DNA of 64,000 nt from Betaproteobacteria bacterium (GCA_016194905.1 JACQAP010000029.1:1-64000), one strand, 5' to 3'. Positions 9,529-20,370 are shown, counted from the stretch's first letter. The notes: a model not told the origin generated them from the letters alone. A program made the numbers and translations.

Positions 9529-10875
9529 ATGACCATGACCGACGAACTCGCGGGAATCGTGAACGCCACGCTGGACGCATACGCCCTGCGCGGCAAACGT
9601 GTTGCGATCGCGCTGAGCGGCGGCGTGGATTCGATGGCGCTGCTCGACCTTCTCCATGAACTGCGTACCTCGCGGGAATTGTCGCTGTCGGCGATTCATG
9701 TGAATCATCAGATCAGCGCGCATGCCGACGAATGGGAGACATTCTGCCGTTCGCTTTGCCAGCGCCGCGGAATTCCGTTGACGGTGCAGCGCGTACAGGT
9801 CACGCCCGACGGTTCCGGCGTCGAAGCCGCCGCGCGACGGTTGCGTTACCGCGCCTACGCTTTGATCGATGCCGATTACGTCGCGCTCGCGCATCATCTC
9901 GACGATCAGGCGGAGACCTTCCTGCTGCAATTGTTGCGCGGCGCCGGACCGAAGGGATTGGCCGGCATGCCGGTCATCAGGAGCCAGGAATCGGCGGCGA
10001 ACGGCAAGGCAGGCGCGCCGCTCATCCTGCGCCCGTTGCTGGAAGTTCGCCGTAGTCAGATCGTGGCTTACGCAAAATCGAGGCGTCTGGAATGGGTGGA
10101 GGACGACAGCAACACCGATATGCGCTACGACCGTAACTACCTGCGCAACGAGCTTCTGGTGCGATTGGACGAGCGCTTCCCGGCCTATCGCGAAACGCTG
10201 GCGCGAACCGCGCGCAATCTCGCCGATCATGTTTTGCTCGCGGAGGAACTGGCGCGAATCGATGCGCAATCACTCGATCGCAGCGCGATATCGGCGGAAC
10301 GGCTGCGGCAGTTGTCCGATGCGCGCGCACTGAATCTGCTGCGCCAGCTTTTCTCGGACGGCGGATTGCAGATGCCGCCGCGCACCAGGCTGGAGGAAGC
10401 ACTGAGACAGTGCCGCGAAGCCGGCCGCGATGCGGAGCTCCAGGTTACGTTCGGTGACACCGGCCTGCGCTGCTATCGCGACCGCGTGGAACTCGTCGAG
10501 AATTCCCCGGACATGCCGGCGGACTGGCAATCGCGCTGGGATGGCCATCACGAGTTGATTCTGCCGGATGGGCTGGGTGTGCTGCGATCGCGGGCGGTGG
10601 TCGGCGAAGGCATCGCCAAACGCCATTTCGACATACGCGCGGCGACGGTCCGGGGCCGCAGCGGCGGCGAGCGCATGCAACCGGGGGAAAACAGGCCACG
10701 GCGCGCACTCAAGAGTCTGCTGCAGGAGCATGCCATTCCGCCATGGGAGCGCAGCCGCATGCCGCTGGTGTTCTTCGGCGAACAACTCGCCTGGGTGCCG
10801 GGTATCGGTGTGGCAGCGGAGTTTCGCGCCGCCGCAGCGGAGCCCGGCGTTGCGCCGGAATGGGAACCGGGCTGA
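9529..10875 (+). CDS. tilS: tRNA(Ile)-lysidine synthase
   Basis: This 448-residue cytoplasmic enzyme modifies C34 of the CAU-anticodon tRNA-Ile to lysidine so that it reads AUA. The N-terminal N-type ATP pyrophosphatase domain carries the PP-loop SGGVDS at about residues 30-35. The substrate region HHLDDQAETFLLQLLRG and the downstream DDSNTDMRYDRNYLRNELL are characteristic, and the C-terminal TilS domain includes GGERMQPGENRPRRALKSL-like residues. ATG 9529 is used; ATG 9535 two codons later is possible. It follows accA, a common neighbour in Betaproteobacteria, but after a terminator. Confidence 0.95.
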   Translation: MTMTDELAGIVNATLDAYALRGKRVAIALSGGVDSMALLDLLHELRTSRELSLSAIHVNHQISAHADEWETFCRSLCQRRGIPLTVQRVQVTPDGSGVEAAARRLRYRAYALIDADYVALAHHLDDQAETFLLQLLRGAGPKGLAGMPVIRSQESAANGKAGAPLILRPLLEVRRSQIVAYAKSRRLEWVEDDSNTDMRYDRNYLRNELLVRLDERFPAYRETLARTARNLADHVLLAEELARIDAQSLDRSAISAERLRQLSDARALNLLRQLFSDGGLQMPPRTRLEEALRQCREAGRDAELQVTFGDTGLRCYRDRVELVENSPDMPADWQSRWDGHHELILPDGLGVLRSRAVVGEGIAKRHFDIRAATVRGRSGGERMQPGENRPRRALKSLLQEHAIPPWERSRMPLVFFGEQLAWVPGIGVAAEFRAAAAEPGVAPEWEPG

Positions 10876-10939
10876 TAGAATCGAACGAGGGAGGACGGCG
10901 CCCGCTACGCACTGATAAATGACGGCGCCAAAGACGACG

Positions 10940-11950
10940 ATGAAAAAAAACCTGTTCGCACTCTTGTTGCTGGCCTGCATGACCGCCGCGCAGGCAGACG
11001 AGCCGATCATCATCAAGTTCAGCCACGTCGTGGCCAACGACACGCCGAAGGGCAAGGCCGCGGAGAAATTCAAGCAGTTCGCCGAGAAATACACCAGCGG
11101 GCGCGTCAAGGTCGAGCTCTATCCGAACAGCCAACTGTACAAGGATCGGGAAGAGATGGAGGCACTGCAACGCGGTGCGGTGCAGATGCTGGCGCCTTCG
11201 GTGTCGAAGTTCGGTCCGCTGGGCGTGCGCGAATTCGAGTTGTTCGATTTGCCTTACCTGATTCCCGATGCCGAGACCGTGGATCGCGTCACCGACGGCG
11301 ACATCGGCAGGAATCTGTTCGCCAAGCTCGAACCGAAAGGGCTCAAGGGACTGGCGTACTGGGACAACGGCTTCAAACAATTCTCCGCCAACCGGCCGCT
11401 GCGCAAGCCGGAAGATTTCCGCGGGTTGAAGATGCGCATCCAGTCCTCGAAGGTGCTGGAAGCGACCATGCGCGAACTTGGCGCGCTGCCGCAGGTGATG
11501 GCCTTCTCCGAGGTTTACTCGGCGTTGCAGCAGAAAGTGGTCGATGGCACGGAAAATCCGCTGTCGAATCTCTACACCCAGAAAATGCATGAAGTGCAAT
11601 CGCATCTGACGATTTCAGATCACGGCTGCCTGGTGTACGCGGTGATCACCAACCGGAAGTTCTGGGAAGCGCTGCCTGCCGACATCCGCGGTCAGCTGGA
11701 AAAGGCGATGGCCGAGGCCACCCGCTATGAGCGCGACATCGCCAAGAAGGAGAACGACGACGCGCTTGCGGCCGTGAAGGCGTCCGGAAAGACCGAGGTC
11801 TACGTGTTGTCCGAAGCCGAGCGCAAGGCCTGGAAGGAAACGCTGCTCCCGGTACAAGCCAAGTTCGAAAGCGTCGTCGGCAAAGATAATCTGCAGGCGA
11901 TCAATCGCATCGCCGCCGAAGTCGAATCCCGCAAGACCAGGAAGAAATAG
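10940..11950 (+). CDS. dctP: TRAP transporter solute-binding protein, DctP family
   Basis: This 336-residue periplasmic binding protein captures C4-dicarboxylates or related organic acids for a sodium-linked TRAP transporter. ATG 10940 is preferred because it starts a classical signal peptide (MKKNLFALLLLACMTAAQA, cut before DEP); ATG 10919 adds seven residues. DctP features include IIIKFSHVVANDTPKGKAAEKF near the N terminus, the GLKMRIQSSKV segment carrying the conserved carboxylate-binding Arg, and NPLSNLYTQKMHEVQ. The membrane subunits follow directly. The exact substrate is unproven, though malate/fumarate/succinate are usual for this subgroup. Confidence 0.93.
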   Translation: MKKNLFALLLLACMTAAQADEPIIIKFSHVVANDTPKGKAAEKFKQFAEKYTSGRVKVELYPNSQLYKDREEMEALQRGAVQMLAPSVSKFGPLGVREFELFDLPYLIPDAETVDRVTDGDIGRNLFAKLEPKGLKGLAYWDNGFKQFSANRPLRKPEDFRGLKMRIQSSKVLEATMRELGALPQVMAFSEVYSALQQKVVDGTENPLSNLYTQKMHEVQSHLTISDHGCLVYAVITNRKFWEALPADIRGQLEKAMAEATRYERDIAKKENDDALAAVKASGKTEVYVLSEAERKAWKETLLPVQAKFESVVGKDNLQAINRIAAEVESRKTRKK

Positions 11951-11953
11951 ACT

Positions 11954-12502
11954 TTGATCCGGGCATTCAACCGCATCCTCGATCACATCGAGGAATGGCT
12001 GATCGCCGGTTTCATGGCGGCGGCCACGCTCGTCATTTTCGCCGCCGTGCTGCACCGGCAATCCGCAGCGGTGCCGTGGCTGTGGAAATACGCCGCTTCC
12101 CTGAATTTCTCCTGGGCGCAGGAGCTGTGCATCTATCTTTTCATCTGGATGGCGAAGTTCGGTGCCGCCTATGGCGTGCGTACCGGCATCCATATCGGCG
12201 TCGACGTACTGGTGAACGCGGTGCGGCCGGCCTTGCGGCGCGTACTGGTGACGATCGCGTTGTTGCTCGGCGCGTTCTTCACCGGAGCCATTGCGATCAT
12301 GGGCGTGCGCTGGGTCTGGTTCATCCACGGCACCGGACAGATTTCGCCCGACCTCGACTGGCCGATGTGGGTGATCTACCTGTGCATCCCGCTCGGCTCG
12401 TCGCTCATGTGCTATCGCTTCCTGCAGGTGATGGTGCGTTTCCTCCGGTCCGGTGAGTTGCCTGTGCATTCGCACGGCACGGCCGATGAAGGTGCGGCAT
12501 GA
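11954..12502 (+). CDS. dctQ: TRAP transporter small membrane subunit, DctQ family
   Basis: This 182-residue protein has four predicted transmembrane helices (about 17-40, 60-80, 98-120, 137-157) and the DctQ hallmark AQELCIYLFIWMAKFGAAYG. It partners DctM in the inner membrane. The start is TTG at 11954, three bases after the dctP stop; no better start is seen upstream. It overlaps dctM by four bases. Confidence 0.9.
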   Translation: MIRAFNRILDHIEEWLIAGFMAAATLVIFAAVLHRQSAAVPWLWKYAASLNFSWAQELCIYLFIWMAKFGAAYGVRTGIHIGVDVLVNAVRPALRRVLVTIALLLGAFFTGAIAIMGVRWVWFIHGTGQISPDLDWPMWVIYLCIPLGSSLMCYRFLQVMVRFLRSGELPVHSHGTADEGAA

Positions 12503-13785
12503 ACGTCACCTTGATCCTCGTCATTCTCCTGGTGTTGCTGCTGACCGGCACGCCGATCTCGATCGCGCTCGGCATGACGGTGCTGACTTTCCTTGCACTG
12601 TTTTCCTCGTTTTCGATCGACACGGTCGACATCGTCTCGCAACGACTGTTCACCGGGCTGGAGAGCTTCGCGATCATGGCGGTGCCGTTCTTCGTGCTGT
12701 CGGGCAGCTTTCTCACAGACGGCGGCATCGCTCGCCGCATCATCCGTTTCGCACTGGCGCTGGTCGGCTGGATGCATGGCGGGCTGGCTATGGCCGCGAT
12801 TCTGGCGTGCACGTTCTTCGCCACGATCTCGGGCTCCAGTCCGGCCACCGTGGTGGCGATCGGCTCGATCATGCTGCCGGCGATGATCAAGCATGGTTAC
12901 CCGAAACACTTTTCGGTCGGCGTGATTACCACGTCCGGTTCGCTCGGCATCCTGATCCCGCCGTCGATCGTGATGATCATCTATGCGGTCAGCACATCGG
13001 AGTCCGCCGGAAAACTGTTCATCGCCGGGATCGTGCCCGGCATCCTTCTGGCGGCGTTGCTGATGCTCGTCACGTATGTGACCGCACGCAAGAAGCATTT
13101 TCCGACACTGCCGCGAGCCTCGGGACGCGAGATCTGGGATTCCTTCAAGGATGCGTTCTGGGGGCTGATGCTCGTGGTGATCGTCATGGGCGGCATCTAC
13201 GGCGGCATTTTCACGCCGACCGAGGCGGCCGCGGTCAGTGCGGTCTACGCCTTCATCGCGGCGGTCTTCATCTACCGGGGACTCAAACTCAGGGAAGTGC
13301 CCAAGGTCCTGCTATCGGCGGCGAACACAAGCGCGATGCTGCTCTACATCATCACCAATGCCATTCTGTTCTCATTCCTGCTGACTTCCGAGCAGATTCC
13401 GCAGGTCCTGTCGCAGTGGGTTGTCGATCAGCAACTGTCGCCCTGGATGTTTCTGATGGCAATTAACGTCGCCTTGCTGGTGGCGGGCCAGTTCATGGAG
13501 CCCAGTTCGATCATCCTGATTCTGGCTCCGCTGCTGGTACCGATCGCGAAGACCATGGGCATAGACCCGATTCACCTCGGTGTGATCATGACGGTGAACA
13601 TGGAGATCGGCATGATCCATCCACCGGTCGGGCTGAATCTCTTCGTCGCCAGCCACATCGCCAAAATGGGCTTGACCGAGGTGTCGATCGCCTGCCTGCC
13701 GTGGGTGTTCGTGTTGCTGGCTTACCTGATACTGGTCACCTATGTGCCAGCTGTGTCCCTGTGGCTGCCGAACCTGCTGTACTGA
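12499..13785 (+). CDS. dctM: TRAP transporter large permease subunit, DctM family
   Basis: This 428-residue inner-membrane protein has the repeated helix architecture of the DctM/ion-transporter superfamily. Conserved stretches include PFFVLSGSFLTDGGIARRI, the first hairpin FATISGSSPATVVAIGS and the C-terminal mirror with GMIHPPVGLNLFVASHIAKM. It overlaps dctQ (ATGA), completing a dctPQM operon. Transport would be driven by sodium symport. Confidence 0.95.
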   Translation: MNVTLILVILLVLLLTGTPISIALGMTVLTFLALFSSFSIDTVDIVSQRLFTGLESFAIMAVPFFVLSGSFLTDGGIARRIIRFALALVGWMHGGLAMAAILACTFFATISGSSPATVVAIGSIMLPAMIKHGYPKHFSVGVITTSGSLGILIPPSIVMIIYAVSTSESAGKLFIAGIVPGILLAALLMLVTYVTARKKHFPTLPRASGREIWDSFKDAFWGLMLVVIVMGGIYGGIFTPTEAAAVSAVYAFIAAVFIYRGLKLREVPKVLLSAANTSAMLLYIITNAILFSFLLTSEQIPQVLSQWVVDQQLSPWMFLMAINVALLVAGQFMEPSSIILILAPLLVPIAKTMGIDPIHLGVIMTVNMEIGMIHPPVGLNLFVASHIAKMGLTEVSIACLPWVFVLLAYLILVTYVPAVSLWLPNLLY

Positions 13786-13797
13786 TTTTCCCCGCGC

Positions 13798-14373
13798 TCA
13801 TCGGGCGCTGACCATCACGGCATTGATACCCAGCTTCTTCGCGCGGGCCAGTGCCTTTTCCGCGTCGCGTTTGTCCTTGAAAGGGCCAAGCTGCACCCGC
13901 GTCTCGAGATGGGCCTCGATGCCGGCGCGCTGCAGTTGTTTCTGCAAGGCTTGTGCGTTGGCCGGCGACGTGAACACGCCCACTTGGACCATGTAGGCCT
14001 TACCTGGGGCCAGAGCGGCTTTCTCCGAGGGCGCGGGTTGCGTCGCAAGCGGTGCTGACGGCGTAACGCTGGTTGCGCGGGGCGGGGGTGCCAGCATCTC
14101 GTTGTTGACCACTTGCGGCGGTGGCGGGGGCGTTATCGGAGGCTCGGGTTTGACTGCTGGGAGGTTGGATTCCGGCGCCGACGGGGTAATCAGCGCCTGC
14201 GATGGTTCATGGGGCGGCGTAAGTCCCGCAGGGCGCTCGCGAAACCGATCGACCAGCGCCAGTCCGCCGATGGCGAGTCCGATCAGTACGGCTGCTGCGA
14301 TCAGTCGTCGTCCCGTGCGTGATTTTGTCTGTGCCTGGGGAGGCGCTGCCGGTTTGTTGGAATTGGGAGGCAT
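13798..14373 (-). CDS. SPOR-domain membrane protein
   Basis: This 191-residue protein is bitopic: a short cytoplasmic tail, one transmembrane helix near residues 24-41 (LIAAAVLIGLAIGGLAL), a Pro-rich periplasmic linker (about 45-120, with PPITPPPPP) and a C-terminal SPOR domain (YMVQVGVFTSPANAQALQKQ to NAVMVSAR). SPOR domains bind glycan strands stripped of stem peptides at the division septum, so a cell-envelope or division role is likely. ATG 14373 is chosen because upstream in-frame codons encode no recognisable domain. The gene converges on dctM with a 12-base gap and is divergent from ndk. Confidence 0.85.
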   Translation of the reverse strand: MPPNSNKPAAPPQAQTKSRTGRRLIAAAVLIGLAIGGLALVDRFRERPAGLTPPHEPSQALITPSAPESNLPAVKPEPPITPPPPPQVVNNEMLAPPPRATSVTPSAPLATQPAPSEKAALAPGKAYMVQVGVFTSPANAQALQKQLQRAGIEAHLETRVQLGPFKDKRDAEKALARAKKLGINAVMVSAR

Positions 14374-14567
14374 GTCGTCGTTAGTGGAGTCTGAACAGTT
14401 GATGCTATCACTGATTTTCCAGCCTTTCGGGGTCGCCCCTCGGAGACCTGGCGGGCGCCAAGATCTCATGGCAGCCGCAATCTCGCGGCAAAGCCATTCC
14501 TTTCGCCGAGGCGCCATGCTATCCTTATGAATTAGCTTCAAAAAAACAAACCTATTGGAGATATTTG

Positions 14568-14993
14568 ATGGCTGTTGAGCGCACCCTGTCGATCGTCAAA
14601 CCCGATGGCGTGGCAAAAAATGTGATCGGACAGATTTATTCGCGGTTCGAAGCTAGCGGATTGAAGATAATCGCGGCGAGAATGGTGCACTTGTCGCGTA
14701 ACGACGCCGAGGGTTTCTATGCAGTGCACCGCCAGCGCCCGTTTTTTAACGATCTGGTGAACTTCATGATCTCCGGTCCGGTCATGGTTCAGGTGCTCGA
14801 GGGCGATAGTGCGATCCAGAAGAACCGTGATCTGATGGGGGCCACCGATCCGAAAAAGGCGGCCAAGGGATCGATTCGCGCAGATTTCGCAGACAGCATC
14901 GACGCCAATGCAGTGCATGGCTCCGACGCTCCCGAAACCGCGGCGGTGGAAATCGCCTATTTCTTTCCCACCCTGAATATCTACTCGCGCTGA
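14568..14993 (+). CDS. ndk: Nucleoside diphosphate kinase
   Basis: This 141-residue cytoplasmic enzyme moves the gamma phosphate between nucleoside triphosphates and diphosphates. The catalytic histidine is His117 in NAVHGSD, matching the position in E. coli Ndk. The start [15 protein letters not shown] and [16 protein letters not shown] are family signatures. ATG 14568 follows TTGGAGATATTTG, giving a GGAG ribosome site; a TTG at 14565 is in frame but less likely. It overlaps rlmN by one base and begins a coupled series of genes. Confidence 0.97.
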   Translation: MAVERTLSIVKPDGVAKNVIGQIYSRFEASGLKIIAARMVHLSRNDAEGFYAVHRQRPFFNDLVNFMISGPVMVQVLEGDSAIQKNRDLMGATDPKKAAKGSIRADFADSIDANAVHGSDAPETAAVEIAYFFPTLNIYSR

Positions 14994-16078
14994 TGCCCGT
15001 CAACCTGCTTGATTTCGACGCGGAACGGCTCGCCGGATTCTTCACCGAAATCGGCGAGAAGCCGTTTCGTGCGCGGCAGGTAATGCGCTGGATTCACCAA
15101 TTCGGGCAGTCCGAGTTCGAGAGCATGAGCGACCTGTCGAAAGACTTGCGCGCCAAGCTGGTCTCCGGCGCGATGGTGCGGGCGCCGTCCGTAATGGCCG
15201 ATTCGACCGCGATCGACGGAACACGCAAATGGCTGCTTTCCGTGGGCGCCGCCAACGGCATCGAGACCGTGTTCATTCCCGGAACAGGGCGCGGGACGCT
15301 TTGCGTGTCTTCGCAGGTCGGTTGCGCACTGGAATGCGCATTCTGCTCGACCGGCAGGCAGGGATTCAACCGTAATCTGACGGTGGCGGAAATCATCGGC
15401 CAGTTGTGGTGGGCCAATCGCGCGCTCGGGGCGACGCCGAGGGGCGAGCGGGTGATCAGCAACGTAGTCATGATGGGAATGGGCGAACCACTGGCCAATT
15501 TCGACAACGTCGTGTCGGCCATGAAGATCATGCTTGACGACTGCGGTTACGGACTATCGCGCCGGCGCGTCACGCTTTCGACCTCCGGCATGGTTCCGGC
15601 CATGGACCGGCTCGCCAGGCAGTTGCCGGTGGCCCTCGCCGTATCTCTGCATGCACCTGACGACGAACTCCGCGATCGCCTGGTGCCGATCAACAAAAAA
15701 TATCCGCTGAAAGAACTGATGGCGGCATGCAAACGCTACATCAAGGTCGCGCCGCGCGACTTCGTCACATTCGAATACGTAATGCTCGATGGCGTCAATG
15801 ACAGCGTCGAGCAGGCAAAGCAGCTGGTGGAGCTGGTGAAGGGCGTGTCCTGCAAATTCAATCTCATTCCCTTCAACCCGTTCCCGGATTCCGGGTTCGA
15901 GCGCTCTTCGCCCGAACGCATCGGCGCGTTTCGCGATGTACTGATGCGGGCCGGCCTGGTCACGACGACGCGCAAGACGCGCGGCGACGATATCGATGGC
16001 GCCTGTGGTCAGCTTGCCGGCCAAGTGCAGGATCGCACGCAGCGCAAGGCGCGGCGCACGATGGCAGCTTCGGCATGA
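14993..16078 (+). CDS. rlmN: Dual-specificity rRNA/tRNA adenine-C2 methyltransferase (radical SAM)
   Basis: This 361-residue enzyme methylates C2 of A2503 in 23S rRNA and A37 of some tRNAs. The radical SAM cluster ligands are Cys111, Cys115 and Cys118 in [12 protein letters not shown]. The C-terminal methyl-carrying cysteine is Cys338 in GACGQLAG. The helical N-terminal domain ([14 protein letters not shown]) and [12 protein letters not shown] are also typical. The ATG overlaps the ndk stop (TGATG), and its own stop overlaps pilW. Confidence 0.97.
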   Translation: MPVNLLDFDAERLAGFFTEIGEKPFRARQVMRWIHQFGQSEFESMSDLSKDLRAKLVSGAMVRAPSVMADSTAIDGTRKWLLSVGAANGIETVFIPGTGRGTLCVSSQVGCALECAFCSTGRQGFNRNLTVAEIIGQLWWANRALGATPRGERVISNVVMMGMGEPLANFDNVVSAMKIMLDDCGYGLSRRRVTLSTSGMVPAMDRLARQLPVALAVSLHAPDDELRDRLVPINKKYPLKELMAACKRYIKVAPRDFVTFEYVMLDGVNDSVEQAKQLVELVKGVSCKFNLIPFNPFPDSGFERSSPERIGAFRDVLMRAGLVTTTRKTRGDDIDGACGQLAGQVQDRTQRKARRTMAASA

Positions 16079-16851
16079 GCAGCGTCTGCATGAACAGGAT
16101 TTCCATCCTGATTTTCGTCGCGCTGCTGGCTGCGTGCACCACCCAGGTGAATAAATCGGAAACTGGCGAGCCCAGGAACGCGACCGAGAATCGTGCCCGA
16201 ATCCATACCGAGCTCGGCGTGGCGTATTACGGTGCAGGGCAGATGCCGGTGGCGGTGCAGGAGCTGAAGGAGGCCATCAGCGCGGATTCCGGTTATGCTC
16301 CCGCACACGCCCAGCTCGGGCTGGTGTACATGACCCTCAAGGAAGATGCGCTCGCGCAACAGTCGTTCGAGCGCGCACTGAAGATCGATCCGACCGATTC
16401 ATCGGCGAACAACAATTACGGCCTGTTTCTATGCCAGCGCAAGCGTGAGAAGGAGGCGATGAAATATTTTGCGACTGCGCTGAAGAATCCGCTTTATGCC
16501 ACGCCGGAAAATGCTTACACGAATTCCGGTGTCTGCTCGCGTCTGCAGGGCGACGATGTGAAGGCCGAGGAGTGGCTGCGCAAGGCGCTGGCGTTGCAAC
16601 CAAACCAGTCCCAGGCGCTGTATCAGCTTGCCGATATTGCCTTCAAGCGTAACGAGCTAACGACGGCCCGGACACTGCTAAACCGTCACATGCAGGTATC
16701 GACGCCGTCTGCCGACGCGTTGTGGCTAGGAGTGCGCATCGAGCAACGGCTGGACAATCGCAGCGCTCTTGCGAGTTATGGCGCCCAACTGAACAACCGG
16801 TATCCGGGCGCGCCACAGACAAAGGCATACAACGAGGGCCGCTTTCAGTGA
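16075..16851 (+). CDS. pilW: Type IV pilus biogenesis/stability lipoprotein PilW (PilF)
   Basis: This 258-residue lipoprotein (signal ending LLAAC, Cys then TTQ) has about five to six tetratricopeptide repeats spanning residues 40-240, e.g. [30 protein letters not shown]. PilW/PilF acts at the outer membrane to stabilise PilQ secretin multimers. No other pilus gene is in the window, but pilW between rlmN and rodZ is the usual place in Betaproteobacteria. ATG 16075 overlaps the rlmN stop; ATG 16090 would also give a good signal peptide. Confidence 0.9.
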   Translation: MSSVCMNRISILIFVALLAACTTQVNKSETGEPRNATENRARIHTELGVAYYGAGQMPVAVQELKEAISADSGYAPAHAQLGLVYMTLKEDALAQQSFERALKIDPTDSSANNNYGLFLCQRKREKEAMKYFATALKNPLYATPENAYTNSGVCSRLQGDDVKAEEWLRKALALQPNQSQALYQLADIAFKRNELTTARTLLNRHMQVSTPSADALWLGVRIEQRLDNRSALASYGAQLNNRYPGAPQTKAYNEGRFQ

Positions 16852-17768
16852 GCGATGCTGCCGCAGACGCAGAATCCTCCGCTGTTTCCGCGGGACCGGG
16901 TGCGGCCGGAGCGGTCCTTTTTAAGGAGCGCCGCCGCCAGGGATTGAGCCTCGGCGATATATCGCGCCAACTCAAGTTGTCCGTGCGGCAGGTCGAAGCG
17001 CTGGAGCGTGACGATTACTCCGGATACAAGAGCCCGGTTTTTATTCACGGGTTCATCCGCAATTACGCAAAGCTGCTCGGCCTCGATCCGGAGCCTTTGA
17101 TCCGTGCCACCGACTCGATGCTTGATCCGCCGGTGACTCCGGCAGTCACGCCGCGCGAGCAGGAACGTTCACAACCAGCGCGCGTGGAAGACAGAATATA
17201 CCGGCTTTGGCCGACGGTAATAGCTGTGCTCTTGGTTGGAATTGCAATATCGGTCTATTTCGGCGGTCGCCGTGCGCCGGATGCGGGGCGCACCGCTCCG
17301 ACGGTCGCGGCGCGCGACAAATCTGCGCCATCGTCGAAGGTCGCTACTGAGGCGAAGACCGGTGCCGATGCCAAAGTCAGAACCGAGTCAAAACCGGAAG
17401 TCGAATCCGCGGCAAGACCTGCGGCAAAACCGGAAGCAAAAGCAGAAGCGAAGACTGAGGCAAGGCCCGGACGCGTCGAACGTCGCTTGCCGATTGGAAC
17501 CGGTGCGGCGGTGGCTGCCGAAGCTGCGGGACGTGTGACGGTTCGCATGATCTTCGAACAGGACTCATGGGTCGAGATCAAGGATCGCGTCGGCAACACA
17601 ATTTTCGGTCAACTCAATCCAGCCGGCAGCCGCCGTAGCGTCAGCGGCGAGCCACCTCTATCCGTTGTGGTCGGCAATGCCGCTGGCGTGCGCCTGTTCC
17701 AGGGCGACAAGAGTATCGATCTCGCACCGCATACCCGGGTGGATGTGGCGCGGCTGACGCTGGAATGA
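16848..17768 (+). CDS. rodZ: Cytoskeleton protein RodZ
   Basis: This 306-residue bitopic protein links MreB to the elongation machinery. The N-terminal helix-turn-helix (about 20-85, [21 protein letters not shown] and [15 protein letters not shown]) is the MreB-binding Xre-like domain. A transmembrane helix follows at about 122-140 ([19 protein letters not shown]), then a low-complexity Ala/Lys/Glu linker with repeated EAK-type units (about 150-205), and a C-terminal DUF4115 beta domain ([18 protein letters not shown]). The GTG at 16848 overlaps the pilW stop and is preferred over longer in-frame extensions into pilW. Confidence 0.92.
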   Translation: MSDAAADAESSAVSAGPGAAGAVLFKERRRQGLSLGDISRQLKLSVRQVEALERDDYSGYKSPVFIHGFIRNYAKLLGLDPEPLIRATDSMLDPPVTPAVTPREQERSQPARVEDRIYRLWPTVIAVLLVGIAISVYFGGRRAPDAGRTAPTVAARDKSAPSSKVATEAKTGADAKVRTESKPEVESAARPAAKPEAKAEAKTEARPGRVERRLPIGTGAAVAAEAAGRVTVRMIFEQDSWVEIKDRVGNTIFGQLNPAGSRRSVSGEPPLSVVVGNAAGVRLFQGDKSIDLAPHTRVDVARLTLE

Positions 17769-19066
17769 CGCGGCCGCCTCTCATGCCCGGCAAAATCATT
17801 CTTCGCCACGAAACCCGCCAGGTCCGCATCGCCGGCATTCCGGTGGGCGGCGGTGCGCCGGTAGTCGTACAGTCGATGACCAATACCGATACCGCGGACG
17901 TGCAGGCCACCGCACGCCAGGTTAGGGAACTCGCCGAGGCCGGTTCGGAATTCGTGCGCGTCACGGTCAATACCGCAGAGGCGGCGGCAGCCGTACCGGA
18001 AATCCGCAACGTGCTCGAGCGCGAGGGTTGCCCGGTGCCGTTGATCGGCGATTTTCATTTTAACGGCCACAAACTCCTTACTCAATATCCGGATTGCGCG
18101 CAGGGTCTGGATAAATACCGGATCAATCCGGGCAATGTCGGTCGCGGGTCGAAGCGCGATGATCAGTTCGCAACCATGATCGAAACAGCATGCCGTTACG
18201 GCAAGCCGGTGCGCATCGGCGTCAATTGGGGCAGCCTGGATCCCGATCTGCTCGGCCGCATGATGGATGACAACGCGCGCCTGCCCGAGCCTGGGGAAGC
18301 GGCCGACGTCATGCGCGAAGCGCTGATCGTGTCTGCACTGCAGAACGCGCAGAAGGCGGAAGAAATCGGATTGCCCGGCGATCGCATCATTCTCTCTTGC
18401 AAGGTGAGCGGCGTGCAGGACCTGATACTGGTTTATGGCGAATTGGCCGCGCGTTGCGACTACCCGCTGCACCTCGGTCTGACTGAAGCGGGAATGGGGT
18501 CCAAAGGTATTGTCGCGTCCACCGCCGCGCTGGCGGTGTTGTTGCAGCAGGGCATCGGCGACACCATACGAATTTCGCTTACGCCGGATCCCGCAGGGGA
18601 TCGCTCCCGCGAAGTCATCGTCGCGCAGGAAATCCTGCAGACCATGGGCTTGCGTTCGTTCACGCCGATGGTGATCGCGTGCCCCGGCTGCGGGCGGACC
18701 ACCAGCACCGTCTTTCAGGAACTGGCCGACAAGATTCAAGTTTATCTGCGCCGGCAGATGCCGGTCTGGCGCACGCAATATCCCGGAGTCGAAGAAATGC
18801 GCGTGGCCGTGATGGGCTGCGTGGTCAATGGTCCCGGCGAGAGCAAGCACGCCAACATTGGCATCAGTTTGCCGGGTTCGGGCGAGACGCCGGTAGCCCC
18901 GGTATTCGTCGATGGCGTGAAGACCGTAACGCTGAAAGGCGACCACATCGCGGAAGAATTCCATCGCCTGGTAGATGACTACGTCGCCAGCCACTACGGC
19001 CGATCCGGTGGACAGGGCCGGCGGGCGGCGACGAGCAACGAAGAATCCGCACGGGCGCTCGGCTGA
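17765..19066 (+). CDS. ispG: (E)-4-hydroxy-3-methylbut-2-enyl-diphosphate synthase
   Basis: This 433-residue iron-sulfur enzyme of the MEP isoprenoid pathway converts MEcPP to HMBPP. The [4Fe-4S] ligands are seen in CPGCGRTTS and GCVVNGPGE. The TIM-barrel start [18 protein letters not shown] and [12 protein letters not shown] are conserved. The ATG overlaps the rodZ stop. The N terminus could start at the second Met (LMPGK), eight residues later. With dxr and uppS further on, the window holds three isoprenoid-pathway genes. Confidence 0.97.
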   Translation: MTRPPLMPGKIILRHETRQVRIAGIPVGGGAPVVVQSMTNTDTADVQATARQVRELAEAGSEFVRVTVNTAEAAAAVPEIRNVLEREGCPVPLIGDFHFNGHKLLTQYPDCAQGLDKYRINPGNVGRGSKRDDQFATMIETACRYGKPVRIGVNWGSLDPDLLGRMMDDNARLPEPGEAADVMREALIVSALQNAQKAEEIGLPGDRIILSCKVSGVQDLILVYGELAARCDYPLHLGLTEAGMGSKGIVASTAALAVLLQQGIGDTIRISLTPDPAGDRSREVIVAQEILQTMGLRSFTPMVIACPGCGRTTSTVFQELADKIQVYLRRQMPVWRTQYPGVEEMRVAVMGCVVNGPGESKHANIGISLPGSGETPVAPVFVDGVKTVTLKGDHIAEEFHRLVDDYVASHYGRSGGQGRRAATSNEESARALG

Positions 19067-19098
19067 GCGCCCACACAATCGAGAGACAAGCTAGTTTC

Positions 19099-20370
19099 AT
19101 GACGCAAACGATTCAGGCGGTCCGCGGGATGAACGACGTCCTGCCGGGCCAGGCTCCACTGTGGGAGTTTTTCGAGGACACGGTGCGTGGCTGGCTGGCG
19201 CAGTACGGCTACCGCAACATGCGCATGCCGATTCTGGAAAAGACCGAACTGTTCGTGCGTTCCATCGGCGAAGTCACCGATATCGTCGAGAAGGAGATGT
19301 ATACCTTCGTCGATCAGCTCAATGGCGAGAGCCTGACGCTGCGGCCGGAAGGGACGGCCTCCTGCGTGCGCGCGATGATCGAGCACAATCTCCTTTACAA
19401 CGGCGCGCAACGAGTGTTTTACATCGGTCCGATGTTCCGCCATGAGCGGCCGCAGAAAGGCCGATATCGGCAGTTTCACCAGGTCGGCGTCGAGGCGCTC
19501 GGTTTTTCCGGTCCGGACGTGGATGTGGAGCACATGGTCATGAGCGCAAGCCTGTGGAAGCGGCTGGGCCTCGACGGCCTGCGACTCGAGATCAACACGC
19601 TCGGGAACGCCCCTTCACGCAGCCGTCATCGCACGCGGCTCATTGCCTATCTTGAGAAGCATTCCACTGGGCTCGACGAAGACGCCCGGCGGCGGATGCA
19701 TAGCAATCCGCTGCGTGTCCTGGACAGCAAGAATCCGGCGATGCGGGACGTCATTGCGGCCGCACCGAAGCTCGCAGACGATCTCGATGAGGATTCGTGC
19801 CGGTATTTCGAAGAACTGCAGGGCCTGCTGAAAAATGCCGGGATCGGATTCGCGATCAACGATCGTCTGGTGCGCGGTCTGGACTATTACAATGACGTCG
19901 TTTATGAATGGACCACCACCAGGCTTGGCGCACAGGGCACGGTGTGCGCCGGCGGGCGTTACGACGGCCTGATCGAGCAGATCGGTGGCAAGCCTGCGCC
20001 GGCCTGCGGTTTTGCAATGGGCATCGAACGATTGCTTGCGCTGCTGGGCGAAGCGCAGGTTTCAGTGCCAGCCCGCGCCGCGGACGCCTACCTGGTCCAT
20101 AGCGGCGAATCGGCGACCCGCTTTGCCTGGAATGTCGCGGAGTCGTTGCGCGAACACGGACTTTCGGTCGTGCTTCACTGCGGCGGCGGCAGCTTCAAAT
20201 CGCAAATGAAGCGGGCCGACGCCAGCGGCGCGCGCTTCGCGGTGATCATCGGCGATGAGGAGGCCGGCAGAAGGGTCGTTTCGCTCAAGCCGATGCGCGA
20301 AGCGGGCGAACAAGTGCAGGTCGACGCGGAACAAGCCGCGGCAATGATCCTCAAATCAAACAATCCTTGA
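19099..20370 (+). CDS. hisS: Histidyl-tRNA synthetase
   Basis: This 423-residue class II aminoacyl-tRNA synthetase charges tRNA-His. The N terminus [14 protein letters not shown], motif 2 ([19 protein letters not shown]), the histidine-binding [13 protein letters not shown] and motif 3 ([10 protein letters not shown]) are all present. The C-terminal anticodon-binding domain runs from about residue 325. It starts 32 bases after ispG. Confidence 0.97.
   Translation: MTQTIQAVRGMNDVLPGQAPLWEFFEDTVRGWLAQYGYRNMRMPILEKTELFVRSIGEVTDIVEKEMYTFVDQLNGESLTLRPEGTASCVRAMIEHNLLYNGAQRVFYIGPMFRHERPQKGRYRQFHQVGVEALGFSGPDVDVEHMVMSASLWKRLGLDGLRLEINTLGNAPSRSRHRTRLIAYLEKHSTGLDEDARRRMHSNPLRVLDSKNPAMRDVIAAAPKLADDLDEDSCRYFEELQGLLKNAGIGFAINDRLVRGLDYYNDVVYEWTTTRLGAQGTVCAGGRYDGLIEQIGGKPAPACGFAMGIERLLALLGEAQVSVPARAADAYLVHSGESATRFAWNVAESLREHGLSVVLHCGGGSFKSQMKRADASGARFAVIIGDEEAGRRVVSLKPMREAGEQVQVDAEQAAAMILKSNNP

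Noticed and set aside
17380-17470. Repetitive AAR/GCR codons in rodZ as a tandem repeat or assembly fault
   Set aside because: They encode the Ala/Lys/Glu-rich linker normal for RodZ between membrane helix and C-terminal domain, and the frame is intact.
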